From Agrococcus jenensis (GTDB lineage: Bacteria; Actinomycetota; Actinomycetes; Actinomycetales; Microbacteriaceae), in assembly GCF_003752465.1 (NCBI RefSeq), contig NZ_RKHJ01000001.1:1364001-1428000 (forward strand): a stretch of DNA of 64,000 bases, in the 5' to 3' direction. The first letter of the stretch is position 1. Every line of letters starts with the position of its first letter. The position numbers and the translations under genes were made by a program. The notes below the pieces were generated by a model, which searched no databases, had not been told where the DNA came from, and worked only from the letters and a program-made list of their open reading frames with translations. Positions 54,618 through 64,000 of the stretch are shown here, piece by piece.

Positions 54618-54926
54618 ATGGCGGGACAGAAGATCCGCATCCGACTGAAGTCGTACGACCACGAGGTCATCGACTCCTCGGCGCGCAAGATCGTCGACAC
54701 CGTGACCCGTGCGGGCGCGACGGTTGTGGGCCCGGTGCCCCTCCCGACCGAGAAGAACGTGGTCGTGGTGATCCGGTCTCCTCACAAGTACAAGGACAGC
54801 CGCGAGCACTTCGAGAAGCGCACGCACAAGCGACTCATCGACATCATCGACCCGACGCCGAAGGCGGTCGACTCGCTCATGCGCCTCGACCTGCCCGCTG
54901 ACGTCAACATCGAGATCAAGCTCTAA
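54618..54926 (+). CDS. rpsJ: 30S ribosomal protein S10
   Basis: S10 (uS10), 102 aa, a 30S head protein that also acts with NusB in antitermination. [19 protein letters not shown] and the THKRLIDI segment are diagnostic. The ATG at 54618 follows AGGAAGAGAG. First gene of a 19-gene ribosomal operon that extends to rplO. Confidence 0.99.
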   Translation: MAGQKIRIRLKSYDHEVIDSSARKIVDTVTRAGATVVGPVPLPTEKNVVVVIRSPHKYKDSREHFEKRTHKRLIDIIDPTPKAVDSLMRLDLPADVNIEIKL

Positions 54927-54934
54927 GGAACGCA

Positions 54935-55585
54935 ATGTCGAAGATCACGACGACTCGCGGCCTGCTCGGCACGAAGCTCGGGATGACCCAGGTCTGGGAT
55001 GAGCAGAACAAGCTCGTCCCCGTCACGGTGCTCGAGATCACGCCGAACGTGGTCACGCAGATCCGCACGCCCGAGAAGGACGGCTACGCAGCCATCCAGA
55101 TCGCCGCCGGCCAGATCGACCCGCGCAAGGTCAACCAGCCCGCTGCCGGCCACTTCCAGGCCGCCGGCGTCACGCCGCGCCGCCACCTCACCGAGGTCCG
55201 CACCGACAACGCCGACGTGTTCGAGCTCGGCCAGGAGCTGAGCGTCGACCTGTTCGCCGCCGGCCAGAAGGTCGACGTCATCGGCACGTCGAAGGGCAAG
55301 GGCTTCGCCGGTGTCATGAAGCGCCACAACTTCGCCGGCGTCTCCGCATCGCACGGTGCGCACCGCAACCACCGCAAGCCCGGCTCGATCGGTGCTTCGT
55401 CCACGCCCAGCCGCGTCTTCCGCGGCATGCGCATGGCCGGCCGCATGGGTGGCGAGCGCGTCTCGGTGCTCAACCTCACGGTCCACTCGATCGATCTCGA
55501 GCAGGGCCTCATGCTCGTCAAGGGCGCCGTCCCCGGTGCCCGCGGCCGACTCGTGTTCGTCCGCAACGCTGTGAAGGGAGCCTGA
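54935..55585 (+). CDS. rplC: 50S ribosomal protein L3
   Basis: L3 (uL3), 216 aa, which reaches the peptidyl transferase centre. The signature [20 protein letters not shown] and [20 protein letters not shown] are intact. It starts 8 nt after rpsJ with a TAAGGA RBS. Confidence 0.99.
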   Translation: MSKITTTRGLLGTKLGMTQVWDEQNKLVPVTVLEITPNVVTQIRTPEKDGYAAIQIAAGQIDPRKVNQPAAGHFQAAGVTPRRHLTEVRTDNADVFELGQELSVDLFAAGQKVDVIGTSKGKGFAGVMKRHNFAGVSASHGAHRNHRKPGSIGASSTPSRVFRGMRMAGRMGGERVSVLNLTVHSIDLEQGLMLVKGAVPGARGRLVFVRNAVKGA

Positions 55586-55587
55586 GC

Positions 55588-56262
55588 ATGACCACCCAGG
55601 TCGCCATCGTCGACGCCGAGGGCAAGCAGGCAGGCTCGGTCGAGCTGCCCGCGAGCATCTTCGACGTCCAGACGAACGTTCCGCTCATCCACCAGGTCGT
55701 CGTCGCGCAGCTCGCTGCCGCACGCCAGGGCACGCACTCGACCAAGGGTCGTGGCGAGGTCTCCGGCGCCGGCCGCAAGCCGTTCAAGCAGAAGGGCACC
55801 GGCCGCGCTCGTCAGGGCTCGATCCGCGCCCCGCAGATGACCGGTGGTGGCATCGTCCACGGACCCACGCCGCGTGACTACTCGCAGCGCACCCCCAAGA
55901 AGATGATCGCCGCCGCGCTCCTCGGCTCGCTGTCGGACCGCGCTCGCGGTGGCCGCCTGCACGTCGTCGAGTCGTTCGCCACGGACGGCACGCCCAAGAC
56001 GCGCGTCGCCGTCGAGATGCTCGCAGCGCTCGGCGTCGCGAAGAACATCCTCATCGTGCTCGACCGCGCCGAGGAGGGTGCCTCGCTCGCCGTGCGCAAC
56101 CTCCCCGAGGTGCACGTGCTCACGTGGGACCAGCTCAACGCCTACGACGTGCTCGTGAGCGACGACCTCGTCTTCACGAAGGCCGCCTACGAGGCGTTCG
56201 TCGCCGCCAAGTCCCCCAAGGCCCCGAAGGCCGATGAGGCAGAGAAGGACGAGAACCGATGA
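55588..56262 (+). CDS. rplD: 50S ribosomal protein L4
   Basis: L4 (uL4), 224 aa, lining the peptide exit tunnel with the loop [15 protein letters not shown]. It has a short Lys/Glu-rich C-terminal extension ([14 protein letters not shown]). Its stop overlaps rplW by 4 nt. In some bacteria L4 represses its own operon; no such site can be assigned here. Confidence 0.99.
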   Translation: MTTQVAIVDAEGKQAGSVELPASIFDVQTNVPLIHQVVVAQLAAARQGTHSTKGRGEVSGAGRKPFKQKGTGRARQGSIRAPQMTGGGIVHGPTPRDYSQRTPKKMIAAALLGSLSDRARGGRLHVVESFATDGTPKTRVAVEMLAALGVAKNILIVLDRAEEGASLAVRNLPEVHVLTWDQLNAYDVLVSDDLVFTKAAYEAFVAAKSPKAPKADEAEKDENR

Positions 56263-56558
56263 GCGGCTACAACAAGGACCCTCGCGACATCATCATCCGC
56301 CCGATCGTGTCGGAGAAGAGCTACGCCCTGATCGACATGGGCAGCTACACGTTCGAGGTGGACCCGCGCGCCACGAAGACCGAGATCAAGCTCGCGATCG
56401 AGAAGATCTTCGGCGTCAAGGTGGAGCGCGTCAACACCCTCAATCGCGTCGGCAAGACGCGCCGTACCCGCTTCGGCACCGGCAAGCGCAAGGACGTCAA
56501 GCGCGCCATCGTCAAGCTGAAGTCCGGCTCGATCGACATCTTCACGACTGTCGGCTAG
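56259..56558 (+). CDS. rplW: 50S ribosomal protein L23
   Basis: L23 (uL23), 99 aa, at the tunnel exit, the docking point for trigger factor and SRP. The ATG overlaps rplD (ATGA). [20 protein letters not shown] is characteristic. Confidence 0.99.
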   Translation: MSGYNKDPRDIIIRPIVSEKSYALIDMGSYTFEVDPRATKTEIKLAIEKIFGVKVERVNTLNRVGKTRRTRFGTGKRKDVKRAIVKLKSGSIDIFTTVG

Positions 56559-56577
56559 GGACGGAAGGAACAAGACC

Positions 56578-57417
<840 letters not shown>

Positions 57418-57429
57418 TAGGAGAGTCCG

Positions 57430-57711
57430 ATGCCCCGCAGCCTCAAGAAGGGTCCGTTCGTCGACGACCACCTCCTCATCAAGGTGGTTCGCCAGAACGA
57501 GGCCGGCAGCAAGAACGTCATCAAGACGTGGTCGCGCCGCTCGATGATCGTGCCGGCCATGCTCGGCCACACGATCGCCGTGCACGACGGTCGCAAGCAC
57601 ATCCCGGTCTTCGTCACCGAGACGATGGTCGGCCACAAGCTGGGCGAGTTCGCGCCCACCCGCACCTTCCGTGGACACGTGAAGGACGACAAGAAGGGTC
57701 GTCGCCGCTAA
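57430..57711 (+). CDS. rpsS: 30S ribosomal protein S19
   Basis: S19 (uS19), 93 aa, in the 30S head near the A site. [16 protein letters not shown] and [16 protein letters not shown] are diagnostic. It starts 12 nt after rplB. Confidence 0.99.
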   Translation: MPRSLKKGPFVDDHLLIKVVRQNEAGSKNVIKTWSRRSMIVPAMLGHTIAVHDGRKHIPVFVTETMVGHKLGEFAPTRTFRGHVKDDKKGRRR

Positions 57712-57736
57712 GGCGGCGGCGAAGAAGGAGAAGGCA

Positions 57737-58105
57737 ATGGTTGAGTCGATCGCTCGCGTTCGTCACATCCGCGTGACCCCTCAGAAGGCCCGCCGTGTCG
57801 TCGACATGATCCGCGGCAAGCAGGCCGAGGAAGCCCTCGCGATCCTGAAGTTCGCCCCGCAGGGCGCCTCGGAGCCGGTGTACAAGCTCGTCGCCTCGGC
57901 GATGGCGAACGCCCGGGTCAAGGCCGACGCGACGAACGAGTTCCTCGACGACGCCGACCTGTACGTGTCGCGCGCATTCGTCGACGAGGGCACCACGCTC
58001 AAGCGGTTCCAGCCGCGTGCACAGGGTCGCGCGTTCCGCATCAACAAGCGGACGAGCCACATCACCGTCGTGCTCGCGACGCCGACCACGGAGGACGAGA
58101 AGTAA
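57737..58105 (+). CDS. rplV: 50S ribosomal protein L22
   Basis: L22 (uL22), 122 aa, whose hairpin lines the exit tunnel near the macrolide site ([17 protein letters not shown]). The stop overlaps the rpsC start by one base (TAATG). Confidence 0.99.
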   Translation: MVESIARVRHIRVTPQKARRVVDMIRGKQAEEALAILKFAPQGASEPVYKLVASAMANARVKADATNEFLDDADLYVSRAFVDEGTTLKRFQPRAQGRAFRINKRTSHITVVLATPTTEDEK

Positions 58106-58827
58106 TGGGACAGAAGGTCAACCCGTACGGCTTCCGCCTCGGCATCACCACCGACCACGTGTCGCGCTGGTTCGCCGAGTCGACCAAGCCGGGGCAGCGC
58201 TACGCCGACTACGTGGCCGAGGACATCCGCATCCGCAAGATGCTGTCCACGAGCCTCGACCGCGCCGGCGTCGCCCGCATCGAGATCGAGCGCACCCGCG
58301 ACCGCGTCCGCGTCGACATCCACACCGCCCGCCCGGGCATCGTGATCGGCCGCCGCGGCGCCGAGGCCGAGCGCATCCGCGCCGACCTCGAGAAGCTCAC
58401 CGGCAAGCAGATCCAGCTGAACATCCTCGAGGTCAAGAACCCCGAGGCCTCGGCGCAGCTCGTCGCGCAGGGCATCGCGGAGCAGCTCAGCGCTCGCGTG
58501 GCCTTCCGCCGCGCGATGCGCAAGGGCCTGCAGTCGGCGCAGCGCGCCGGCGCCAAGGGCGTCAAGATCAAGGTCTCCGGCCGCCTCGGCGGCGCCGAGA
58601 TGAGCCGCAGCGAGCAGTACCGCGAGGGCCGCGTCCCGCTGCACACGCTCCGCTCGAACATCGACTACGGCTTCTACGAGGCCAAGACCACCTTCGGTCG
58701 CATCGGTGTGAAGGTCTGGATCTACAACGGTGAGCTCACCAACCGCGAGCTCGCTCGCGAGCAGGCGAACCAGAAGCCGCAGCGCGAGCGTCGCGGCCCC
58801 CGTCGCGACGCACCAGTGGAGGCGTAA
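58105..58827 (+). CDS. rpsC: 30S ribosomal protein S3
   Basis: S3 (uS3), 240 aa, part of the mRNA entry channel and helicase site. The N-terminal [14 protein letters not shown] and the KH-domain motif [15 protein letters not shown] are clear. A basic C-terminal tail ([11 protein letters not shown]) is typical of the group. Confidence 0.99.
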   Translation: MGQKVNPYGFRLGITTDHVSRWFAESTKPGQRYADYVAEDIRIRKMLSTSLDRAGVARIEIERTRDRVRVDIHTARPGIVIGRRGAEAERIRADLEKLTGKQIQLNILEVKNPEASAQLVAQGIAEQLSARVAFRRAMRKGLQSAQRAGAKGVKIKVSGRLGGAEMSRSEQYREGRVPLHTLRSNIDYGFYEAKTTFGRIGVKVWIYNGELTNRELAREQANQKPQRERRGPRRDAPVEA

Positions 58828-58830
58828 ACC

Positions 58831-59250
58831 ATGCTGATTCCCCGTCGAGTCAAGCACCGCAAGCAGCACCACCCGAAGCGCAGCGGTCAGGCCACCGGTG
58901 GCACCAAGGTGTCGTTCGGCGACTACGGCATCCAGGCGCTCACGCCTGCCTACGTCACGAACCGTCAGATCGAAGCCGCACGTATCGCCATGACGCGCCA
59001 CATCAAGCGCGGCGGCAAGGTGTGGATCAACATCTACCCGGACCGCCCCCTCACGAAGAAGCCCGCCGAGACCCGCATGGGTTCCGGCAAGGGCTCGCCC
59101 GAGTGGTGGGTCGCGAACGTCAAGCCCGGCCGCGTCCTCTTCGAGGTCGCCGGCGTCAACGAGGAGCTCGCACGCGAGGCGATGATGCGAGCCATCCACA
59201 AGCTGCCGCTCAAGGCACGCATCATCAAGCGCGAGGAGGCTGACGCATAA
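58831..59250 (+). CDS. rplP: 50S ribosomal protein L16
   Basis: L16 (uL16), 139 aa, which positions the A-site t[22 protein letters not shown] and [19 protein letters not shown] are diagnostic. It shares one base with rpmC (TAATG). Confidence 0.99.
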   Translation: MLIPRRVKHRKQHHPKRSGQATGGTKVSFGDYGIQALTPAYVTNRQIEAARIAMTRHIKRGGKVWINIYPDRPLTKKPAETRMGSGKGSPEWWVANVKPGRVLFEVAGVNEELAREAMMRAIHKLPLKARIIKREEADA

Positions 59251-59585
59251 TGGCGATCGGTTCCAAGGAGCTCATGCCCGCCGAGCTCGCAACCATGGAC
59301 GACGAGCGACTCGTCGTCGAGCTGAAGCGGGCAAAGGAAGAGCTGTTCAACCTGCGCTTCCAGTCGGCCACCGGCCAGCTGGACGCCCACGGCCGCCTGC
59401 GCGCCGTGAAGCGCGACATCGCACGGCTCTACACCGTGATCCGCGAGCGCGAGCTCGGCATCAGCGCCTCCCCGGCGCCCGTCGAGAAGGCAGCGGACAA
59501 GAAGAAGTCCAAGAAGGCCGACGAGGCCAAGAAGGCCGACGAGGCCACCACGGCCGACGCGGCCGAGAAGTCTGAGGAGCAGTGA
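59250..59585 (+). CDS. rpmC: 50S ribosomal protein L29, long form
   Basis: L29 (uL29), 111 aa, near the tunnel exit beside L23. The core (residues about 1-72, [20 protein letters not shown]) is normal. A 35-40-residue Lys/Ala/Glu tail ([19 protein letters not shown]) makes it longer than the usual 65-80 aa. Similar tails occur in other actinobacteria; their function is unknown. The stop overlaps rpsQ by one base. Confidence 0.97.
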   Translation: MAIGSKELMPAELATMDDERLVVELKRAKEELFNLRFQSATGQLDAHGRLRAVKRDIARLYTVIRERELGISASPAPVEKAADKKKSKKADEAKKADEATTADAAEKSEEQ

Positions 59586-59869
59586 TGGCCACCGAGCAGC
59601 CCACGGGCGAGGCCGCCCAGCGCGGCTACCGCAAGTCGCGCATCGGCTACGTCGTCTCCGACAAGATGGAGAAGACCGTCGTCGTCGAGGTCGAGGACCG
59701 CGTCAAGCACCCGCTGTACGGCAAGGTGCTCCGCAAGTCGTCGAAGGTCAAGGCGCACGATGAGCAGAACGCCGCCGGCATCGGCGACCGCGTCCTGATC
59801 GCAGAGACCCGTCCGACGAGCGCCACCAAGCGCTGGCGCCTCGTCGAGATCCTCGAGAAGGCCAAGTAG
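59585..59869 (+). CDS. rpsQ: 30S ribosomal protein S17
   Basis: S17 (uS17), 94 aa, a primary 16S rRNA binder. I choose the ATG at 59585 ([12 protein letters not shown]), which overlaps the rpmC stop by one base, over the adjacent in-frame GTG at 59582. [20 protein letters not shown] is diagnostic. Confidence 0.97.
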   Translation: MATEQPTGEAAQRGYRKSRIGYVVSDKMEKTVVVEVEDRVKHPLYGKVLRKSSKVKAHDEQNAAGIGDRVLIAETRPTSATKRWRLVEILEKAK

Positions 59870-59895
59870 GCCTCGGCCTCGAAGGAGATCCAGAC

Positions 59896-60264
59896 ATGAT
59901 CCAGCAGGAATCCCGCGTCAAGGTCGCCGACAACACCGGCGCCAAGCAGCTCCTGACCATCCGCGTGCTCGGCGGCTCCGGCCGCCGCTACGCCGGACTG
60001 GGCGACACGATCGTCGCCACGGTCAAGGACGCCATCCCCGGTGGTGCGGTCAAGAAGGGCGATGTGGTCAAGGCCGTCATCGTCCGCACCGTGAAGTCCA
60101 CCCGCCGTCCCGACGGCTCCTACATCAAGTTCGACGAGAACGCAGCAGTCATCCTGAAGAACGACGGCGACCCGCGCGGCACGCGCATCTTCGGTCCGGT
60201 CGGTCGCGAGCTCCGCGACAAGCGCTTCATGAAGATCGTCTCGCTCGCACCGGAGGTGATCTGA
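59896..60264 (+). CDS. rplN: 50S ribosomal protein L14
   Basis: L14 (uL14), 122 aa, at the subunit interface. [20 protein letters not shown] and [20 protein letters not shown] are diagnostic. A good RBS (AAGGAGAT) precedes the ATG. Confidence 0.99.
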   Translation: MIQQESRVKVADNTGAKQLLTIRVLGGSGRRYAGLGDTIVATVKDAIPGGAVKKGDVVKAVIVRTVKSTRRPDGSYIKFDENAAVILKNDGDPRGTRIFGPVGRELRDKRFMKIVSLAPEVI

Positions 60265-60267
60265 CCC

Positions 60268-60639
60268 ATGGCCAGCATCAAGAAGGGCGACCTCGTCGTC
60301 GTCATCGCCGGCGCGCGCGAGTCGCGCGGCGGCGACCGGGGCAAGACCGGTCGCGTGATCGAGGTCCTGCGCGAGCAGAACCGCGTGATCGTCGAGGGCG
60401 TCAACCTCGTCACCAAGCACATCAAGGTCGGCCAGACCAACCGCGGCACCCGCACGGGTGGCATCGAGACCCACGAGGCCCCGATCCACATCTCGAACGT
60501 GGCGCTCGTCGACCCCGAGTCGAAGAAGCCCACGCGCGTGCGCCGCGAGGTCACGTCGGTCGAGAAGAACGGCGTCACCACCACGCAGAAGATCCGCGTG
60601 GCGACGAAGTCGGGCAAGGAGATCAAGACCAATGACTGA
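60268..60639 (+). CDS. rplX: 50S ribosomal protein L24
   Basis: L24 (uL24), 123 aa, an assembly initiator with a KOW domain ([20 protein letters not shown]). [15 protein letters not shown] is diagnostic. The end overlaps rplE by 8 nt. Confidence 0.99.
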   Translation: MASIKKGDLVVVIAGARESRGGDRGKTGRVIEVLREQNRVIVEGVNLVTKHIKVGQTNRGTRTGGIETHEAPIHISNVALVDPESKKPTRVRREVTSVEKNGVTTTQKIRVATKSGKEIKTND

Positions 60640-61198
60640 CACCGCAGTGCGCCTGCCCAGGCTCAAGCAGCAGTACCGCGAGACGATCGTGCCGCAGCTC
60701 CGCGAGGAGTTCGGCTTCGGCAACGTCATGCAGGTGCCCGGACTGACGAAGATCGTCGTCAACACGGGTGTCGGCGAGGCCGCGCGCGACTCGAAGGTGA
60801 TCGAGGGCGCGATCCGCGACCTCACGCTCATCACCGGGCAGAAGCCGATGGTGACCGCAGCTCGCAAGTCGATCGCGCAGTTCAAGCTGCGCGACGGCAT
60901 GCCGATCGGCGCGCACGTCACCCTCCGCGGCGACCGCATGTGGGAGTTCCTCGACCGTCTGCTGACGCTCGCCCTCCCGCGCATCCGCGACTTCCGCGGC
61001 CTGAGCCCGAAGCAGTTCGACGGCAACGGCAACTACACCTTCGGCCTCCAGGAGCAGTCCGTGTTCCACGAGATCGACCAGGACAAGATCGACCGCGTCC
61101 GCGGTTTCGACATCACCGTCGTCACGACGGCGAAGTCGGATGACGAGGGTCGCGCGCTGCTCAAGGCGCTCGGCTTCCCCTTCAAGACCGACTCCTGA
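60632..61198 (+). CDS. rplE: 50S ribosomal protein L5
   Basis: L5 (uL5), 188 aa, which binds 5S r[22 protein letters not shown] and the C-terminal [19 protein letters not shown] are typical. The ATG (60632, [12 protein letters not shown]) lies inside the end of rplX. The next gene is rpsH, with no S14 gene between them. Confidence 0.99.
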   Translation: MTDTAVRLPRLKQQYRETIVPQLREEFGFGNVMQVPGLTKIVVNTGVGEAARDSKVIEGAIRDLTLITGQKPMVTAARKSIAQFKLRDGMPIGAHVTLRGDRMWEFLDRLLTLALPRIRDFRGLSPKQFDGNGNYTFGLQEQSVFHEIDQDKIDRVRGFDITVVTTAKSDDEGRALLKALGFPFKTDS

Positions 61199-61280
61199 CC
61201 CCATCGGCGCCGCCGGCGCCGAGCAGCTTCAAGGTCGCTGTCCGCGGAACGGGCAGCGAAACCAGAACGGAGAACCACCC

Positions 61281-61679
61281 ATGACGATGACCGATCCGGT
61301 CGCCGACATGCTGACGCGTCTGCGCAACGCCAACACGGCGATGCACGACGAGGTCACGCTGCCGTCGTCGACCCTCAAGGCGAGCATCGCCGAGATCCTC
61401 GAGCGCGAGGGCTTCATCTCGGCCTGGAAGGTCGAGGATGCACGCGTCGGCAAGACGCTGACCCTCAGCCTCAAGTACGGCGGCAACCGCGAGCGCGCGA
61501 TCGCCGGCCTCAAGCGGGTCTCGAAGCCCGGCCTCCGCGTGTACGCACGCTCGACCGAGATCCCTCAGGTCCACGGCGGCCTCGGCGTCGCCATCCTGTC
61601 GACGAGCTCGGGCCTCCTCACGGACCGTGAGGCCGAGCAGAAGGGCGTCGGCGGGGAAGTCCTCGCCTACGTGTGGTGA
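61281..61679 (+). CDS. rpsH: 30S ribosomal protein S8
   Basis: S8 (uS8), 132 aa, central-domain 16S binder. [20 protein letters not shown] and the C-terminal [20 protein letters not shown] are diagnostic. In E. coli S8 is the feedback repressor of this operon. The 82-nt gap before it contains no gene. Confidence 0.99.
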   Translation: MTMTDPVADMLTRLRNANTAMHDEVTLPSSTLKASIAEILEREGFISAWKVEDARVGKTLTLSLKYGGNRERAIAGLKRVSKPGLRVYARSTEIPQVHGGLGVAILSTSSGLLTDREAEQKGVGGEVLAYVW

Positions 61680-61685
61680 GCTGAC

Positions 61686-62222
61686 ATGTCACGAATCGGA
61701 CGACTCCCCATCGACATCCCCGCTGGTGTCGAGATCACGGTGCACGACGACGTCGTCACCGTCAAGGGCCCGAAGGGCGAGCTGCAGACCCCGATCGCGA
61801 AGCCGATCCAGGTCGAGGTCGCCGACGGCCAGATCCAGGTCACGCGCCCGGACGACGAGCGCCAGTCGCGCTCGCTCCACGGCCTGACCCGCACCCTCAT
61901 CGCCAACGACATCGTCGGCGTCACCGAGGGCTACTCGAAGTCCCTCGAGGTCGTCGGCACGGGCTACCGCGTCGCCGCCAAGGGCACGGGCATCGAGTTC
62001 GCGCTCGGCTTCTCGCACCCCGTCAACGTCGAGCCGCCCGCCGGCATCACGTTCGCGGTCGAGGGCAACAACAAGCTCACCGTCAGCGGCATCTCGAAGC
62101 AGGCCGTCGGCGAGGTGGCTGCGAACATCCGCAAGCTGCGCAAGCCCGAGCCCTACAAGGGCAAGGGCGTCCGCTACGCGGGCGAGCAGATCCGCCGCAA
62201 GGCTGGAAAGGCTGGTAAGTGA
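61686..62222 (+). CDS. rplF: 50S ribosomal protein L6
   Basis: L6 (uL6), 178 aa, near the factor-binding site. [19 protein letters not shown] and [19 protein letters not shown] are diagnostic. Its stop overlaps rplR by one base. Confidence 0.99.
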   Translation: MSRIGRLPIDIPAGVEITVHDDVVTVKGPKGELQTPIAKPIQVEVADGQIQVTRPDDERQSRSLHGLTRTLIANDIVGVTEGYSKSLEVVGTGYRVAAKGTGIEFALGFSHPVNVEPPAGITFAVEGNNKLTVSGISKQAVGEVAANIRKLRKPEPYKGKGVRYAGEQIRRKAGKAGK

Positions 62223-62593
62223 TGGGCATCGGTACCCGAGGCAAGAGCAAGTCGGCTGCCCGCGGTCGTCGCCACGCACGTCTCCGCAAGAAGATCGTCG
62301 GCACCGGCTCGATGCCGCGCCTCGTCGTCACCCGCTCGGCACGCCACGTGTTCGTGCAGGTCGTCGACGACTCGCAGGGCATCACCGTCGCGTCCGCGTC
62401 GACCATGGAGGCTGACCTCCGCGCGTTCGACGGCGACAAGACGGCGAAGGCCAAGCGCGTCGGCGAGCTCGTCGGCGAGCGCGCCAAGGCGGCAGGCGTC
62501 GAGTCTGTCGTGTTCGACCGAGGTGGCAACCGCTACGCCGGTCGCGTCGCGGCCATCGCCGATGGCGCACGAGAGGCAGGGCTGGGACTGTGA
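62222..62593 (+). CDS. rplR: 50S ribosomal protein L18
   Basis: L18 (uL18), 123 aa, a 5S rRNA binder. I take the ATG at 62222 ([20 protein letters not shown]) rather than the adjacent GTG at 62219. [20 protein letters not shown] is diagnostic. The stop overlaps rpsE (GTGA). Confidence 0.97.
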   Translation: MGIGTRGKSKSAARGRRHARLRKKIVGTGSMPRLVVTRSARHVFVQVVDDSQGITVASASTMEADLRAFDGDKTAKAKRVGELVGERAKAAGVESVVFDRGGNRYAGRVAAIADGAREAGLGL

Positions 62594-63309
62594 GCGAAGA
62601 GAACAAGGACACGCAGGTGACGGACACCACGCAGGCTGCGACGGCCCCGGCCGCCGATGCCGCGACGTCGTCGGACCACCGCGACGAGCCCCGCGAGCAG
62701 CGGCGCGGCAGCCGCGATCGCGGCACGCGCAACGAGCGCGGCCGTCGCGACGACCGCACGGAGAACCAGTTCCTCGAGCGCGTCGTGACGATCAACCGCG
62801 TCTCGAAGGTCGTCAAGGGCGGCCGCCGCTTCAGCTTCACGGCGCTCGTCGTCGTGGGTGACGGCGACGGCATGGTCGGCGTCGGCTACGGCAAGGCGCG
62901 CGAGGTCCCCACGGCCATCTCGAAGGGCGTCGAGGAGGCGAAGAAGAACTTCTTCCGCGTCCCCCGCATCGCCAACACGATCCCGCACCCGGTGCAGGGC
63001 GAGGCCGCTGCCGGCGTCGTGCTGCTCCGTCCCGCTGCCGCCGGTACCGGCGTCATCGCGGGCGGCCCCGTGCGCGCCGTGCTCGAGTGCGCCGGCATCC
63101 ACGACGTGCTGAGCAAGTCGCTGGGCTCGTCGAACTCCATCAACATCGTCCACGCGACGGTGGCTGCGCTGCGCGCCCTCGAGGAGCCCCGTGCGGTCGC
63201 TGCTCGTCGTGGCCTCGACGTGGACCGCGTCGTCCCGGCTCGCCTGCTGCGCGCCGAGGCGGAGCACACCAAGCACGAGGCCGAGATCGCGAAGGCGGCA
63301 TCCAAGTGA
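62590..63309 (+). CDS. rpsE: 30S ribosomal protein S5
   Basis: S5 (uS5), 239 aa, involved in decoding accuracy. The GTG start overlaps rplR. The first 57 residues are a low-complexity extension ([20 protein letters not shown], then [19 protein letters not shown]), seen in many actinobacteria. The core starts at [20 protein letters not shown]. Confidence 0.98.
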   Translation: MSEENKDTQVTDTTQAATAPAADAATSSDHRDEPREQRRGSRDRGTRNERGRRDDRTENQFLERVVTINRVSKVVKGGRRFSFTALVVVGDGDGMVGVGYGKAREVPTAISKGVEEAKKNFFRVPRIANTIPHPVQGEAAAGVVLLRPAAAGTGVIAGGPVRAVLECAGIHDVLSKSLGSSNSINIVHATVAALRALEEPRAVAARRGLDVDRVVPARLLRAEAEHTKHEAEIAKAASK

Positions 63310-63494
63310 GCAAGCTGAAGATCACGCAGATCAAGTCTGTGATCAGCGAGAAGCAGTACCAGCGCGAGACGCTGCGCTCGCTGGGCCTCAAGCGCATCGG
63401 CCAGTCGGTCGAGCGCGAGGACACCCAGCAGAACCGCGGCTACGTGAACACGGTGCGGCACCTCGTCAAGGTCGAGGAGATCGAGAATGACTGA
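63306..63494 (+). CDS. rpmD: 50S ribosomal protein L30
   Basis: L30 (uL30), 62 aa. The GTG start at 63306 overlaps rps[21 protein letters not shown] and GLKRIGQSV are diagnostic. It overlaps rplO by 8 nt. Confidence 0.97.
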   Translation: MSKLKITQIKSVISEKQYQRETLRSLGLKRIGQSVEREDTQQNRGYVNTVRHLVKVEEIEND

Positions 63495-63951
63495 CAAGAA
63501 CGAGTCGGCCGAGCTGCCGGCGCTCAAGGTCCACCACCTCCGGCCCGCGCCGGGCGCGAAGAAGGCGCGCACGCGCGTCGGTCGCGGTGAGGCGTCGAAG
63601 GGCAAGACGGCCGGTCGAGGCACCAAGGGCACCAAGGCCCGCTACTCCGTGCGCCCCGGCTTCGAGGGCGGCCAGCTGACGAGCGTCATGCGCGCTCCGA
63701 AGCTGCGCGGCTTCAAGAACCCGTTCCGCACCGAGTACCAGGTCGTCAACGTCGGGCAGCTGCAGTCGCTGTTCCCCGCCGGCGGCGACGTGACGGTGGC
63801 CGACCTGGTCGCCAAGGGCGCCGTCCGCAAGAACGAGCTCGTCAAGGTGCTCGCCGGCGGCGAGCTGTCGGTCGCGCTGACGATCAGCGTCGACAAGGTC
63901 TCGGCTGCTGCAGAGCAGAAGATCGTGGCCGCTGGCGGCTCCGTCAAGTAA
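63487..63951 (+). CDS. rplO: 50S ribosomal protein L15
   Basis: L15 (uL15), 154 aa, a late-assembly scaffold of the 50S subunit. [30 protein letters not shown] and [20 protein letters not shown] are typical. It is the last gene of the operon in the window and is followed by a hairpin terminator, so whatever comes next (often secY) probably has its own promoter. Confidence 0.99.
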   Translation: MTDKNESAELPALKVHHLRPAPGAKKARTRVGRGEASKGKTAGRGTKGTKARYSVRPGFEGGQLTSVMRAPKLRGFKNPFRTEYQVVNVGQLQSLFPAGGDVTVADLVAKGAVRKNELVKVLAGGELSVALTISVDKVSAAAEQKIVAAGGSVK

Positions 63952-63960
63952 GTAGGCTGA

Positions 63961-63986
63961 GGGGCGGTCCGTGCGCGGGCCGCCCC
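63961..63986 (+). terminator. Terminator after rplO
   Basis: A 10-bp stem (GGGGCGGTCC with GGGCCGCCCC, one G-U pair) and a 6-nt loop. Confidence 0.75.
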
Positions 63987-64000
63987 GATTGCCATTCTCG

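Overview
The window is a high-GC chromosomal segment with short intergenic gaps and many GTG starts. It comes from an actinobacterium, most likely of the family Microbacteriaceae. That placement is my reading of the ribosomal proteins, the gene order and the Hut proteins; no search was possible. There are no tRNA or rRNA genes, insertion sequences, prophage genes or CRISPR arrays. Three blocks of core information-processing genes are separated by two accessory regions.

Core blocks: rpoB (5' end cut off by the window) and rpoC at 1-6345; rpsL-rpsG-fusA and tuf at 34688-39082; and a 19-gene S10-type ribosomal operon, rpsJ to rplO, at 54618-63951. Hairpin terminators close rpoC, fusA, tuf and rplO, and convincing promoters precede rpsL and tuf.

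Accessory region 1 (6514-34390) lies between rpoC and rpsL. After a repeat-rich membrane protein comes one long, tightly overlapping operon: a 2038-residue membrane-anchored Ig-like/fibronectin-III protein, a MoxR ATPase, a DUF58 protein, a transglutaminase-like membrane protein whose catalytic Cys is Asp, an RDD-FHA protein, a PP2C phosphatase, a zinc-ribbon/FHA protein, a Ser/Thr kinase, an FHA/winged-helix protein and a 1524-residue EssC-like FtsK/SpoIIIE ATPase with its own FHA domain. Small WXG100-type genes and candidate substrates follow. I read this as a type VII-like secretion locus wired to a phospho-Thr signalling module. Two WXG100-like genes 4.1 kb apart are identical apart from one silent base. 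Three small-gene promoters share one element: a CCCCAT box, often with an inverted ATGGG half, exactly 22 nt before a TANNNT -10 box. This shared control of substrate genes, with an FHA DNA-binding protein in the same operon, is the most interesting new observation.

Accessory region 2 (39162-54228) lies between tuf and rpsJ. It holds small housekeeping genes, a divergent LysR/MFS pair, and a histidine-utilisation locus (IclR regulator, hutH-hutU-hutI, distal hutG). A type III polyketide synthase, methyltransferase and flavin monooxygenase cassette sits between hutI and hutG. The hutH promoter region carries a 16-bp perfect palindrome resembling HutR operators. The polyketide synthase promoter region carries three copies of a GCGACCA-type repeat. 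Several genes here have a -10 box 6-7 nt before the start codon, which predicts leaderless mRNAs.
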